Origin: Fulvimarina endophytica
GTDB taxonomy: Bacteria; Pseudomonadota; Alphaproteobacteria; Rhizobiales; Rhizobiaceae
Length of the DNA stretch: 64,000 bases
Assembly (NCBI RefSeq): GCF_003403015.1
Contig: NZ_QURL01000006.1
Coordinates: 62,001 to 126,000, forward strand
Reading direction: 5' to 3'
Shown: piece by piece, positions 1 to 8,899 of the stretch
Layout of the letters: the number at the start of each line of letters is the position of its first letter
Position numbering within the stretch: the stretch's first letter is position 1
Made by a program: the position numbers and the translations under genes
The notes under the pieces: generated by a model
The model's input: the letters and a program-made list of their open reading frames with translations, nothing else
What the model was told of the DNA's origin: nothing
The model's database searches: none

Positions 1-1596
1 TTCTCCGGCGCCAACTGGCTTTCGGTCGACTCCAGCTCGAAGACCTATTCCGGCGAGACCTCGGTCGTTTCGTCCTACTCCAAGAGCGGCAATGCGATCT
101 CGCTCGGTTCGGTCAAGATCAACCTCGATGACCTGAAGCTGTTCGACAAGGCCGCATCGGGCGAGAAGGGCGGTATCGTCGACGCACAGGCCGTCCTGAA
201 GAGCGCCGACGGCACGTCCCTGACCCTCGGCGGCAAGGACTCGCGCGCTCAGCTCGCGGCCGGCGGTCTGAAGGTCGGTTCCGACTCGGTGGGTGTTGCC
301 ACCGTCAAGTCGGGTGCGGAATACGACGTCGACGGTGCCTCGAAGATCACTTTCAACAACCAGGGCGATAAGATCACCTTCGACGTGCGGGTGGATGGTG
401 CCCTTCAGGCCGATGGAGTGACGGCCAAGACGACCAAGGTGACGATCGCGCTCGGAACGGTCCAGACCGCTCTGAACAACACCTCCGACAGCATCACGAT
501 CCAGAACGCCGAAGAGATGGCGAAGGTCGTCCAGCAGGCGATGACCGATGCGGGCATCACCAATGTGAAGGTCGGTACCGCAGCCGGTGGCACGACTGCA
601 GGCAAGTCGGTCCTGACCTACGAGTCGACGACGGAAGGTGCGAAGTCGCGAGTTACCGTCACGGGCGTTACGGCTACGTCTGGTCCGAACGAAGATGCAG
701 CCGCTACGGACAACGCTTCATTCACAGCGGCTAACGCCGCCGTCATCGGAGCCGCCGCAACTGCAACGCGGACCTTCGAGAAGGCAACCGCCCAGATGGA
801 TGCCTTCACCGGTCCGATGCAGCTGACCGGCGATGCCAACATCGCGTTCAAGATCGATCTGACGACGGGTGCGTCCGGTGCCGAAACGACGGCTACCAAG
901 GACGTCAAGATCACCAAAGCGACGATCAGCGCCGCTCTTGGAACGACCGACGGCAAGATCAACTCCGCGTCCGAATTCCAGCAGGTCATGATCCAGGCGC
1001 TGAAGGATCCGGACGGCAACGGCGACGCGGCCACCTTCGTGAACGCGGCTGGTGCAACGGTTGCAGCAGGCGCCGGTACGGCCGGAGAGCCGATCACCGG
1101 CATCACGGTCGGATCCCTGGGCAGCGGCGCCGTGTCGTTCACTTTCGATACCGCGACGAACGGTACCGAGAAGATCGCCATCAAGGACATCAAGGCGACT
1201 GCCGACTCCGCCGAGCCGCAGGCTGGTACCGAAGCGATGATCTCGGTCGCCGAGATCGACATCTCCAAGGCCGGCCTCAAGGCGCGCGGCGTCGAGACTT
1301 CGGCCGACATCAAGGAAGTGCTGACCGCCTACGTCAACATCGTCGATGCGGCGATCGAGAACGTGACCAGCGCTGCCTCGACCCTCGGTTCGGTGTCCTC
1401 GCGTATCGACATGCAGCAGGACTTCCTGTCCAAGCTGAACAACACGATCGAGAAGGGCATCGGCACGCTCGTCGACGCCGACATGACCGAAGAGTCCACC
1501 CGCCTCAAGGCGCTCCAGACCCAGCAGCAGCTCGGTGTGCAGTCGCTCTCCATGGCGAACAACTCCTCGCAGTCGCTGCTCTCGCTCTTCCGTTAA
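1..1596 (+). CDS. Flagellin, 3' part (gene starts before the window)
   Basis: Structural subunit of the flagellar filament, exported by the flagellar type III apparatus. The reading frame is open from base 1, so only the last 531 residues are visible and the N-terminal D0/D1 region is missing. The first residues (SGANWLSVDSS) and the C-terminal D1/D0 helix (DFLSKLNNTIEKGIGTLVDA ... SSQSLLSLFR) are typical of rhizobial flagellins. The central Ala/Thr-rich variable part is very long and seems to contain two related modules (about 313-690 and 820-1215). Rhizobial flagellins are usually about 320-430 aa, so this one is large. A strong intrinsic terminator follows. Identity is firm; which flagellin paralogue is not determinable. 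Confidence 0.95.
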   Translation, partial: FSGANWLSVDSSSKTYSGETSVVSSYSKSGNAISLGSVKINLDDLKLFDKAASGEKGGIVDAQAVLKSADGTSLTLGGKDSRAQLAAGGLKVGSDSVGVATVKSGAEYDVDGASKITFNNQGDKITFDVRVDGALQADGVTAKTTKVTIALGTVQTALNNTSDSITIQNAEEMAKVVQQAMTDAGITNVKVGTAAGGTTAGKSVLTYESTTEGAKSRVTVTGVTATSGPNEDAAATDNASFTAANAAVIGAAATATRTFEKATAQMDAFTGPMQLTGDANIAFKIDLTTGASGAETTATKDVKITKATISAALGTTDGKINSASEFQQVMIQALKDPDGNGDAATFVNAAGATVAAGAGTAGEPITGITVGSLGSGAVSFTFDTATNGTEKIAIKDIKATADSAEPQAGTEAMISVAEIDISKAGLKARGVETSADIKEVLTAYVNIVDAAIENVTSAASTLGSVSSRIDMQQDFLSKLNNTIEKGIGTLVDADMTEESTRLKALQTQQQLGVQSLSMANNSSQSLLSLFR

Positions 1597-1626
1597 TCGG
1601 AACGCGACTGTCTCGGACAGCATCGG

Positions 1627-1654
1627 AAAGGCCCGGCTCACCGCCGGGCCTTTT
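1627..1654 (+). terminator. Intrinsic terminator of the flagellin gene
   Basis: An 11-bp perfect stem (AAAGGCCCGGC, 1627-1637, with 1643-1653) and a 5-nt loop, ending in TTTT. It starts 31 nt after the flagellin stop codon. Confidence 0.9.
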
Positions 1655-1849
1655 CGCGTTGGGGCATCCGGTACGCGGGCGCAGGAGCATCCGGTGGCGC
1701 CGGTGCCGGGCGCGAGGCGAGGCGAGGGGGGCTAGGCAAAGGAGAGGGCGCCGATCGCGCCGTTTCCCGTCCGCCGGGCCGCTCTGCCGCTGTTTCACGT
1801 GAAGCAGGCCCCATGCCAGGTCCCCCGATCCGCTCCCCCTTTCGACGCG

Positions 1850-1921
1850 TTAACCCTTTGTTAACCGGGGTTTCGCGCAAGCTTTCACCCGCATGGTCCC
1901 CGCCGGGTAACCAATTCTTAA
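1850..1921 (+). promoter_or_regulatory. Two candidate CtrA-binding sites upstream of fliF
   Basis: A full TTAA-N7-TTAA site lies at 1850-1864 (TTAACCCTTTGTTAA). A second near-match, GTAA-N7-TTAA, lies at 1907-1921. CtrA of alphaproteobacteria recognises TTAA-N7-TTAA and controls early flagellar genes in several lineages. The sites lie 22-93 bases upstream of the fliF start codon. The motif match is direct; regulation is inferred. Confidence 0.6.
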
Positions 1922-1942
1922 GCTTCAATAGCGGGGTGCGTC

Positions 1943-3601
1943 ATGGCCGGTCTTCTGGGCGGACAGGCACAACAGATCGTCTCCAATCTCGGCCAGCTCG
2001 GACCGCGAAAGCTCGCGGCCCTCGGGCTCGTCGGGGCTCTCGTCCTCGCCATCGTGGGGCTCGGCAGCTATTACCTGTCGCGGCCCGACATGGAGACGCT
2101 CTATTCCGGCCTCGACCGGCAGGACGTGACGCGCATCGGCGCGGCGCTGACCGAGGCCGGCATTCCCTTCGACGTCTCGGCCGAGGGCGACGCGGTGAAG
2201 ACGCCCTTCTCCCAGACCGGCCCCGCCCGCATGCTGCTTGCCGAAAAGGGCCTGCCGCGTTCGGAGAACGCCGGCTACGAGCTGTTCGACAATATCGGTT
2301 CGATCGGCCTCACCTCCTTCATGCAGGAGGTGACGCGGGTGAGGGCGCTCGAAGGCGAGATCGCCCGCACCATCCAGAGCCTTGCCCATGTGCGCGCGGC
2401 CCGCGTCCACATCGTGCTGCCCGACGAGGGCTCGTTCCGGCGCGAGCGGCGCAAGCCATCGGCGAGCGTTGTGATTCGCACGGACGCCTCCGAGGACTTC
2501 ACCTCCGCCAACGCCATCCGCTCGCTCGTTGCGGCCGCCATTCCCGGCATGTCGCCCCAGGAGGTGACGATCCTCAACTCCGACGGCACGCTGCTTGCCT
2601 CCGGCGACGACTCGATGTCGAATGCCCCGAGCAAGCTGTTCGGCATCGAGAAGATCATGTCGGGCAGCGTCGAGGAGGCGATCCGCCGCACGCTCGCGCC
2701 CTATCTCGGCGTCGGCAACTTCCAGACCTCGGTCGCCGCCCGCCTCAACACCGATCGCCGCCAGACCTCCGAGCGCATCTTCGATCCCGAAAGCCGGATC
2801 GAGCGCTCCGTGCGCGCCATCAAGGAGAGCGACCAGAGCCAGAACGCCACCCAGAACCAGCCCGTCGGCATCCAGCAGGACATCCAGGCCGCCGACGAGG
2901 TTGCGGGCGCCAATGGCGGCGAGACCTCCTCCGATGCCCGCGAGCGGCGCGAGGAACTCACCAATTACGAGATCAACGAGAAGACCGTCCAGACGACATC
3001 GGAAGGCTACGAGGTCGAGAAGCTCTCCATCGCCGTCGTCCTCAACCGCCAGAGGCTCGCCGCCAGCATCGGCGAGAACGCGACGGATGCCGATATCGAT
3101 GCCCGCGTCGCCGAGATCGAAGCCCTCGTCGCCTCGGCCTCGGGCTATTCCGAGCAGCGCGGCGACCAGCTGAAAGTGACGGCGGTGGACTTCGTGGACG
3201 CGGCCGGAAGCCTGGAGCCGGTTCCGGGCCCGGGTCTCGGCGAGATGTTCATGCGCCAGTCCGGCACGCTCATCAACGCGCTCACCATCCTCGTCGTCGC
3301 GGTTCTCGTGATCTGGTTCGGCCTGAAGCCCGCCATCCGGGCGCTTGCCGCGCCGGAGGGCCGCGAGGAGGAAGAGGCCGACAACGACAACTCGATCGAG
3401 GCACTGCTGCGCGGCGGCGAAGGCGCCGAGACAGGTTCGGAGACTATGCTCGGCTATAGCGGCCCCGATCCGATGATGTTCGGGGAGATCGCCGAGGCGC
3501 CCTCATCGCCCCAGGCAAGGCTCGAAGCTCTCGTCGAGGCCGACGAGAACCAGGCCGCGAACGTTCTGAAGCAGTGGCTCAAAGAGAAAGAGGCCGCCTA
3601 A
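1943..3601 (+). CDS. fliF: Flagellar MS-ring protein FliF
   Basis: Forms the inner-membrane MS ring, the base on which the flagellar motor and export gate assemble. The 552-aa length fits the family. A transmembrane segment lies near residues 24-45 and a second near 443-463, followed by a cytoplasmic acidic tail that in FliF binds FliG. The YscJ/FliF domain is clear (LYSGLDRQD; RAARVHIVLP; SVVIRTD). It is the first gene of an operon: the next gene begins 3 nt after the stop and later genes overlap. Two CtrA-like sites precede it. Very confident. Confidence 0.97.
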   Translation: MAGLLGGQAQQIVSNLGQLGPRKLAALGLVGALVLAIVGLGSYYLSRPDMETLYSGLDRQDVTRIGAALTEAGIPFDVSAEGDAVKTPFSQTGPARMLLAEKGLPRSENAGYELFDNIGSIGLTSFMQEVTRVRALEGEIARTIQSLAHVRAARVHIVLPDEGSFRRERRKPSASVVIRTDASEDFTSANAIRSLVAAAIPGMSPQEVTILNSDGTLLASGDDSMSNAPSKLFGIEKIMSGSVEEAIRRTLAPYLGVGNFQTSVAARLNTDRRQTSERIFDPESRIERSVRAIKESDQSQNATQNQPVGIQQDIQAADEVAGANGGETSSDARERREELTNYEINEKTVQTTSEGYEVEKLSIAVVLNRQRLAASIGENATDADIDARVAEIEALVASASGYSEQRGDQLKVTAVDFVDAAGSLEPVPGPGLGEMFMRQSGTLINALTILVVAVLVIWFGLKPAIRALAAPEGREEEEADNDNSIEALLRGGEGAETGSETMLGYSGPDPMMFGEIAEAPSSPQARLEALVEADENQAANVLKQWLKEKEAA

Positions 3602-3604
3602 GTC

Positions 3605-4504
3605 ATGATCCCTCTCGCGCAGTATCTGAACGATCGCGACGGCGACGCCTCCTTCCAGAGCTTCGCCCCGGCTTCCGCGCGGCCCCAGCGGCGCGGTGGC
3701 GACAAGCCCGAATTCCGCTCGATCGGCGAACGCCCGGCCTCCCGCGCCCCGGCCGAGGAGTTCGAGACGCTGAAGAAGAAGCAGGATCGCAGCCCCTCCT
3801 TCAAGGCGCCCGAAACCCAGGACGGCGCCTTCGAGGTCGATACGGACGCGCTTTTTGCCGAGATGGAGAACGAGCTGATCCAGCGGGCGGCGCCGTCCGC
3901 CCCGACGAGGGATGCCCGCGCGCTCCAGAGCGAATTGCGCGAGAAGACCGAGCGGGCCAATCCCGCCGAGGCCCTCGAAAAGGCGCGCCGCGAGGCCTAC
4001 GACCAGGGCCGGGCGGAAGCTGCCGCCGAGGCCGAGGCCGTCCTCGAAGCCGCCGTCGAGGCCGCGCGCGAGGAGGAGCGTGAGGCTGCTGCCGCCCGTC
4101 AGGCCGAGGCGATCGAGGCTGCCCGTGCCGAATGGGCCCTTTCCGAGGGCCAGGAGATCGGCAAGCGTCTCACCGAGCAGACCGAGCGGCTGGCCGGAGC
4201 CATGCGCATGACCTATTCGAGCGTCCTGCGCCCCATCGCCATCAATGCCCGCCAGCGCCAGAGCATCGACGATCTCGTCACCGCGATCGCCGTCGCCGCC
4301 TTCGACGGGCAGGCCATGTCGGTCAGGGCGACCGGTTCGGCCGATCTTCTCGAAGGCCTCGAGCTCGCCCTCGGCGCGCAGGCCTCCCATGTGACCTTCG
4401 AGCCCGTCGAGGGCGAGGCCGACGCGCGCATCGAGATCGGCCAGACCGTTCTCCAGTCGCGCCTCGGCGAATGGCGCGCCGCGCTGGAGACCGCCCTGTC
4501 ATGA
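3605..4504 (+). CDS. Probable FliH-like flagellar export/stator protein
   Basis: A 299-aa soluble protein with a poorly conserved N-terminus, a long Ala/Glu/Arg-rich helical segment (about residues 115-195, probable coiled coil) and a compact C-terminal domain ending in ARIEIGQTVLQSRLGEWRAA. This layout resembles FliH, the peripheral-stalk-like regulator of the export ATPase FliI, and the position between fliF and motB fits a flagellar role. I do not recognise it by overall sequence, so FliH is an inference from architecture and context. Its stop overlaps the motB start (ATGA), implying translational coupling. Confidence 0.55.
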   Translation: MIPLAQYLNDRDGDASFQSFAPASARPQRRGGDKPEFRSIGERPASRAPAEEFETLKKKQDRSPSFKAPETQDGAFEVDTDALFAEMENELIQRAAPSAPTRDARALQSELREKTERANPAEALEKARREAYDQGRAEAAAEAEAVLEAAVEAAREEEREAAAARQAEAIEAARAEWALSEGQEIGKRLTEQTERLAGAMRMTYSSVLRPIAINARQRQSIDDLVTAIAVAAFDGQAMSVRATGSADLLEGLELALGAQASHVTFEPVEGEADARIEIGQTVLQSRLGEWRAALETALS

Positions 4505-5685
4505 GCGATGCCGGCCACCGGGAGCATCACGAGGAGATCATCGTCGTCAAGCGCCGCGGCGGCGGCCACGACGAACACCATGGTGGTGTCTGGAAGATCG
4601 CCTTCGCCGACTTCATGACGGCGATGATGGCGTTCTTCCTCGTGATGTGGCTCACGAACTCGTCGGACGATGCCACGCGCAAGCAGGTGGCCCAGTATTT
4701 CAATCCGATCGAGCTCACCCAGCAGTCGCCCGCGCTGCGTGGGGCGTCCGACGAGATCGAGAATGCCCCGGTCGAGAAGGTCGAGCAGGTTCCCACCGAA
4801 GAGGACCTCGTCGGAAAGCCCGGCGGCAAGCCGATCGCCGGCAATGAGAGCGGCGGCGAGGAACAGGCCCTGTTCCGCGATCCCTATGCCGTTCTGGCCG
4901 AGATCGCCGCGACGAGCGTCTCGAGCGGGGCCGGGGACCAGGAAGGCAAGCCGGACGGGTCGGGACTGCCGGGTCTCAACGGCGGCGAAGCTTACCGCGA
5001 TCCCTTCGATCCCGATTCCTGGCAGCTCTCACCCAATATGCGTGAGGCCGGTGGCGAGATCGACAATCTGCCGCCCGCCGAATTCAAGACGGCCGTCCTT
5101 CCGCCCGAGGGCGCCAAGAGCGAGGACGCGGCCGACAAGAACGCTGCGGAGGCCGCCGGCGGCGCGATCGCCTCCAATACCGAGAAGCCGAAGGACGAAG
5201 CTGCCCCCAGCGAGACCGCCGAGAGCAAGGAAGTCGCCGAGCTCAAGCAGGACATCGATGCCGAACTCGGTGACCTCGGCAAGAACTCGCCCTCCAAGGT
5301 CGAGGTGAGCCAGGGCGATGGCGGCGTGATGATCTCCCTCTCCGACAACTTCGATTCCGGCATGTTCGCCGTCGGATCGGCCCGGCCGAACGCCGAGAGC
5401 GTCGCGATGATGGAGAAGATCGCCAACGTCCTGAAGACGCGCAAGGGCAAGATCGTGATCCGCGGCCACACCGATGCGCGCCCGTTCACCAGCGAGACCT
5501 ACGACAACTGGCGCCTGTCCACCGCCCGCGCGCACATGGCCTATTACATGCTGACGCGTGGCGGCCTTGCCGGCGACCGGGTGCAGGCGATCGAGGGCTT
5601 TGCCGATCGCCAGCCGAAGGATCCGCAGAACCCCGATTCGGACGTCAATCGCCGGATCGAGATCCTTCTCGTCGAGGATGCCTGA
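4501..5685 (+). CDS. motB: Flagellar motor stator protein MotB
   Basis: Stator subunit that anchors the proton channel to peptidoglycan. It is 394 aa. The single transmembrane helix contains FADFMTAMMAFFLVMW, and Asp37 is the expected proton-carrying residue. A long acidic, low-complexity periplasmic linker follows, and then an OmpA-like peptidoglycan-binding domain (IRGHTDARPF ... VNRRIEILL). The ATG at 4501 overlaps the upstream stop and gives the canonical N-terminus. The motA partner is not in the window. It is followed directly by motC, as in rhizobia. Confidence 0.97.
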   Translation: MSDAGHREHHEEIIVVKRRGGGHDEHHGGVWKIAFADFMTAMMAFFLVMWLTNSSDDATRKQVAQYFNPIELTQQSPALRGASDEIENAPVEKVEQVPTEEDLVGKPGGKPIAGNESGGEEQALFRDPYAVLAEIAATSVSSGAGDQEGKPDGSGLPGLNGGEAYRDPFDPDSWQLSPNMREAGGEIDNLPPAEFKTAVLPPEGAKSEDAADKNAAEAAGGAIASNTEKPKDEAAPSETAESKEVAELKQDIDAELGDLGKNSPSKVEVSQGDGGVMISLSDNFDSGMFAVGSARPNAESVAMMEKIANVLKTRKGKIVIRGHTDARPFTSETYDNWRLSTARAHMAYYMLTRGGLAGDRVQAIEGFADRQPKDPQNPDSDVNRRIEILLVEDA

Positions 5686-5686
5686 A

Positions 5687-7123
5687 ATGGGCGGCATGCA
5701 GATCGCGAGGACGCTTCTGGCCGGCGCCTGCATGGCGTTCGCCGGTGTTCCTCTCGCCCATGCGGCCGGAGGGCAGGAGGCGGACAGCCACGCGCCCGCG
5801 CCCGCCCATGAAGGCGCCGCGCCCAAGGCCGAGCCGGACCATGCGGCCCCCGCGCAGAGCGAGGACGCTCACGTCGGCGAGGAGCATGGCGCATCGGCCG
5901 AGGGCGAGGCCGAGGGCGGCAGCGCGGACCATGCAGAGGCCGATGCGGCCCATGCGGAGGGCACCGAAGAGCACGGCACCGAAGAACACGGCACCGACGA
6001 GCATGGCGGCGAAGAGCACGGCGGTGAGGCCTGGCGGACCGAACGGGCCCCGATGCCCTTCGAGGTGGTGCGCTCGCTGCAATATCTCCAGGATCAGGCG
6101 GCGAGGGGCAACAAGTCGGCCCTCAACGTCCAGCGCCGGCTGCTCGCCTGGTTCGGTCCGTCGCTCGCCAACCGGCCGGCGGACGTCTGGGCGGACCGGC
6201 GCAATGTGCGCGCCGTCGCGCTCTACGTCCTGTCCGGCGGTCCGGTCGAGCCTGTGGAAGCGCTTCTGGCCAAGCAGGTCTTCGCGCGCGAGGATGTCCC
6301 CGTCATCGAGGGCGTGGTCGCCTATGCGCGCAACCGGCTCAAGGAGGCGAGTGCGAAGCTCTCCGGCATCGATCTCGCTTTCGAGGAGACGACGTTCGCG
6401 GCCCAGATTCGGCTGACGCTCGCCCAGTTGCGCGAGGCGAGCGATCCGGTCGAATCCCTGCGTCTTCTCGAAGAGGTCATGCTGGCGGCACCCGGCACCC
6501 TTCTCGACGAGGCGGCGCTGCGCCTTGGCGTGCTCCTTGCCGAAAACATCGGCGAAACGGACAAGGCCGACCGCTATGCGCGGCAATATTTCGACCGCTA
6601 CGCGGCCTCGGTCTATGCCGGAAACTTCCGGGCCCGCTTCTCGGCCGTCTATTCGGGGCGCCCGAAGGGCAGCGAGCCCGAGACGCTGGAGATCCTGGCC
6701 GACACCCTGCGGCTTCTTCCCGAAGACCAGAAGCTCGCAATGTATCTGTCCGTCTCGCGGCGAGCGCTCGTCGGCGGCAATCTCGCCCTTGCCGCCGATG
6801 CGGCGGGCAAGGCCCTCGAGATAACCGATGCCTCGCCCGAGGACCGCCAGCGCGCGCTTCTCTACCAGGTGGCCTCCACCCTGTCCTCGCGCGACGAGGA
6901 CGAGGTGATGGTGACCCTGTCGGCGATCGACGACGCCAAGCTGCATCCGGCCGACCAGGCGCTGAAGGCCGCGGCCCTCGACGTGGTGAAGGCGATCGGC
7001 GAGCCGGCGACCCTCGCATCCTCCGCAGGCATCGAAGGCGATGCCTCCGAAAACCCGACCTTCGCTCGCGCGGCCTCCCTTCTCGACGCCGTCGACGAGG
7101 ATCTCAGGAGCCTCAACCAATGA
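5687..7123 (+). CDS. motC: Periplasmic motility protein MotC
   Basis: In rhizobia MotC is a periplasmic protein that assists MotB. The 478-aa product starts with a signal peptide (ARTLLAGACMAFAGVPLAHAA). A His/Glu/Ala-rich stretch of about 90 residues follows, including four tandem 15-nt units encoding (G-T/G-E/D-E-H). The rest is an alpha-helical domain (PFEVVRSLQYLQDQAARGN onward) matching MotC-type proteins. ATG 5687 was chosen because GAGGA sits 8 nt upstream; ATG 5678, overlapping motB, is possible. It overlaps motD by ATGA. Confidence 0.85.
   Translation: MGGMQIARTLLAGACMAFAGVPLAHAAGGQEADSHAPAPAHEGAAPKAEPDHAAPAQSEDAHVGEEHGASAEGEAEGGSADHAEADAAHAEGTEEHGTEEHGTDEHGGEEHGGEAWRTERAPMPFEVVRSLQYLQDQAARGNKSALNVQRRLLAWFGPSLANRPADVWADRRNVRAVALYVLSGGPVEPVEALLAKQVFAREDVPVIEGVVAYARNRLKEASAKLSGIDLAFEETTFAAQIRLTLAQLREASDPVESLRLLEEVMLAAPGTLLDEAALRLGVLLAENIGETDKADRYARQYFDRYAASVYAGNFRARFSAVYSGRPKGSEPETLEILADTLRLLPEDQKLAMYLSVSRRALVGGNLALAADAAGKALEITDASPEDRQRALLYQVASTLSSRDEDEVMVTLSAIDDAKLHPADQALKAAALDVVKAIGEPATLASSAGIEGDASENPTFARAASLLDAVDEDLRSLNQ
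5960..6019 (+). repeat. Four 15-nt tandem units inside motC
   Basis: In-frame units GGC-ACC/GGC-GAA/GAC-GAG/GAA-CAC/CAT at 5960, 5975, 5990 and 6005 encode G(T/G)(E/D)EH repeats in the histidine-rich linker. Synonymous and one-base differences between units show the repeat is not brand new. Confidence 0.85.
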
Positions 7124-8796
7124 CTGCCCCCATCATCTCCCTTCTTTCCGAAGGCACGAACTATTCGCCGCGCGGGGCCGGCGGCAAGGGCAGTCAGGAA
7201 GCCGATGGCGCCGGCTTCGATCTCCTTCTCGGCCGAAGCCGGGAGGAGGGATCGCGGGCGCGCGGCGGCGAAGAGGACGCGGGGCGCACGGGCGAGAGCG
7301 AGACCGCCGAGACGCGGGCCGAGGGGCCGCGCCGGAGCGGCGGCAGGCTCGGCTTCGAGCGCGCCCTTCTCGACTCGCGCTCGCGCGAGACTGCGTCGAG
7401 CGATGAACGCCCGACGGGCGAGGACGGCGAGATCGACGGCGCCAAGGCCGGGGCGGAGTCTCAGACACAACATCAGTCGGGCGCGCTTCAAGGGAGCAAT
7501 CCGGCTTTTGTCGCGAACCAGACGACCTCGGCGCAAGACCGATCCGAGCCGGGCGAAGGCCGCCTTAGGGCGGGCGCGCGGATCGATGCCGGCGGGCGTG
7601 ACCTGCCCGTTTCGAGCGATTCCGTCCTGCAGCTTTCGAACCGGATGGCTGCGGGCGTATCGACGGAGGCGAACCGGCCCGGCCAGTTCGGGCGTGCCGA
7701 TCTCGTCTCCATGCGGACCGACTTCCAGCCGGTCGGCATGGCCGAGAGCGGTGCGAAATCGGCCCATGCTGCAGGGCCGCTCGCCGCCCGGCGCCTGGAA
7801 GGCGCCCTCAAGGCTGGGACCGCGATCGAGGCCGGCGACGGGACCACGAAATCGGCCTTGCCGGGGACCGGCGAGGCGGATGGCAGGACGCAGGATCCCG
7901 CCACGCTTCGTTCGGCGGAGCCGGCCATGCAAAGACCCGCATCGGAGCGTGCGGCGGCCGGAAGGGCCGAGCAGATGGCCGGGCCCGCGAATGGCGCACC
8001 GGACCTCAAGGCCGGCGGTGATAAGGCCCCGGACGCCGGCAGCCCGGGACCTCCCGAGCCGCAGGGCGCGAGGATCGAAGCGGAGCGTTCATCGTATGCG
8101 AGGACCGATGCGAGGACCGAGCGCGGCGAGACGCGCCTTCTCGAAAAATCGGTCGACACCGGCTCGGGCTTCAGCCGCGATGTGGGAGCGGCCATCGCCG
8201 ATGGCCTCGCCCAGTCCGGCGCGCGGACCGCTCTCTCCCCCGCGCCGCAGGGCGCGTCTGCTTCCGAGCCCCATTATGCGCCGGCCTCAGAGCGCGTGCG
8301 CTATCAGGCGGGTGGCGCGGCCATGAAGACGCTGCAGATCCAGCTGAAGCCCGCCCATTTCGGCCAGCTCGACGTGTTGATGAAGGTGGTCGGCGGCCAG
8401 ATGGTTCTCGAACTCTCGGTCAGCGAGGCCGAGACGATGCTGCGCCTTCAGGACGACCGGGAAGGCCTGAAGGCGGCGATGGCCTCGGCCGGGTTCGATC
8501 TCGACGACGCCAATGTGACGATCACCCTGCGCGAGGGTGGCCCGCAGGCGCGGCCGGGGTCGACCGCCATGGGCGATCCGGCCTCCGGCCGGTCCGATCA
8601 GGGCGCCACGGGCCAAGGCCAGAGCCAGGGCCAGACGGGCACCGGCGAGGGCCAGGGCCAGGGCCAGGGGCGCACCGGTGGCGACCGGCGGGGCATGCCC
8701 GCCGGCGGGGCCTTTGGCGATGACAACCGGCCAAGCGCGTCGGCTCCGGCACTGGAGCGCGGCGGGCGCCGAAGCGCAGGCCAGGTCTATCTCTGA
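7120..8796 (+). CDS. fliK: Flagellar hook-length control protein FliK (rhizobial MotD)
   Basis: Controls hook length and the switch of export specificity. It is 558 aa: a long low-complexity N-terminal ruler region of about 390 residues, then a conserved C-terminal FliK domain (MKTLQIQLKPAHFGQLDVLM ... DDANVTITL, roughly residues 402-470), then a Gly/Gln-rich tail. Rhizobial motD was renamed fliK for this function. Last gene of the fliF operon in view, with its ATG overlapping the motC stop. Confident from the C-terminal domain and context. Confidence 0.88.
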   Translation: MTAPIISLLSEGTNYSPRGAGGKGSQEADGAGFDLLLGRSREEGSRARGGEEDAGRTGESETAETRAEGPRRSGGRLGFERALLDSRSRETASSDERPTGEDGEIDGAKAGAESQTQHQSGALQGSNPAFVANQTTSAQDRSEPGEGRLRAGARIDAGGRDLPVSSDSVLQLSNRMAAGVSTEANRPGQFGRADLVSMRTDFQPVGMAESGAKSAHAAGPLAARRLEGALKAGTAIEAGDGTTKSALPGTGEADGRTQDPATLRSAEPAMQRPASERAAAGRAEQMAGPANGAPDLKAGGDKAPDAGSPGPPEPQGARIEAERSSYARTDARTERGETRLLEKSVDTGSGFSRDVGAAIADGLAQSGARTALSPAPQGASASEPHYAPASERVRYQAGGAAMKTLQIQLKPAHFGQLDVLMKVVGGQMVLELSVSEAETMLRLQDDREGLKAAMASAGFDLDDANVTITLREGGPQARPGSTAMGDPASGRSDQGATGQGQSQGQTGTGEGQGQGQGRTGGDRRGMPAGGAFGDDNRPSASAPALERGGRRSAGQVYL

Positions 8797-8899
8797 CGAC
8801 ACCCGTTTCGGGCGGCGCCTCCGCGACCGTCGTTCTTACGGCCTAGCCCTTCGGCCTCGCTCCGGCAGGAGCGCGGTTCACGGCTGAGATGGGCGGATG

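Noticed and set aside
8855..8875. Small hairpin between motD and the GT-C-like gene (CGCTCC/GGAGCG) as insertion boundary or terminator
   Set aside because: Only a 6-bp stem with no T-run. I found no direct repeats or integrase marking an insertion of 8900-10648.
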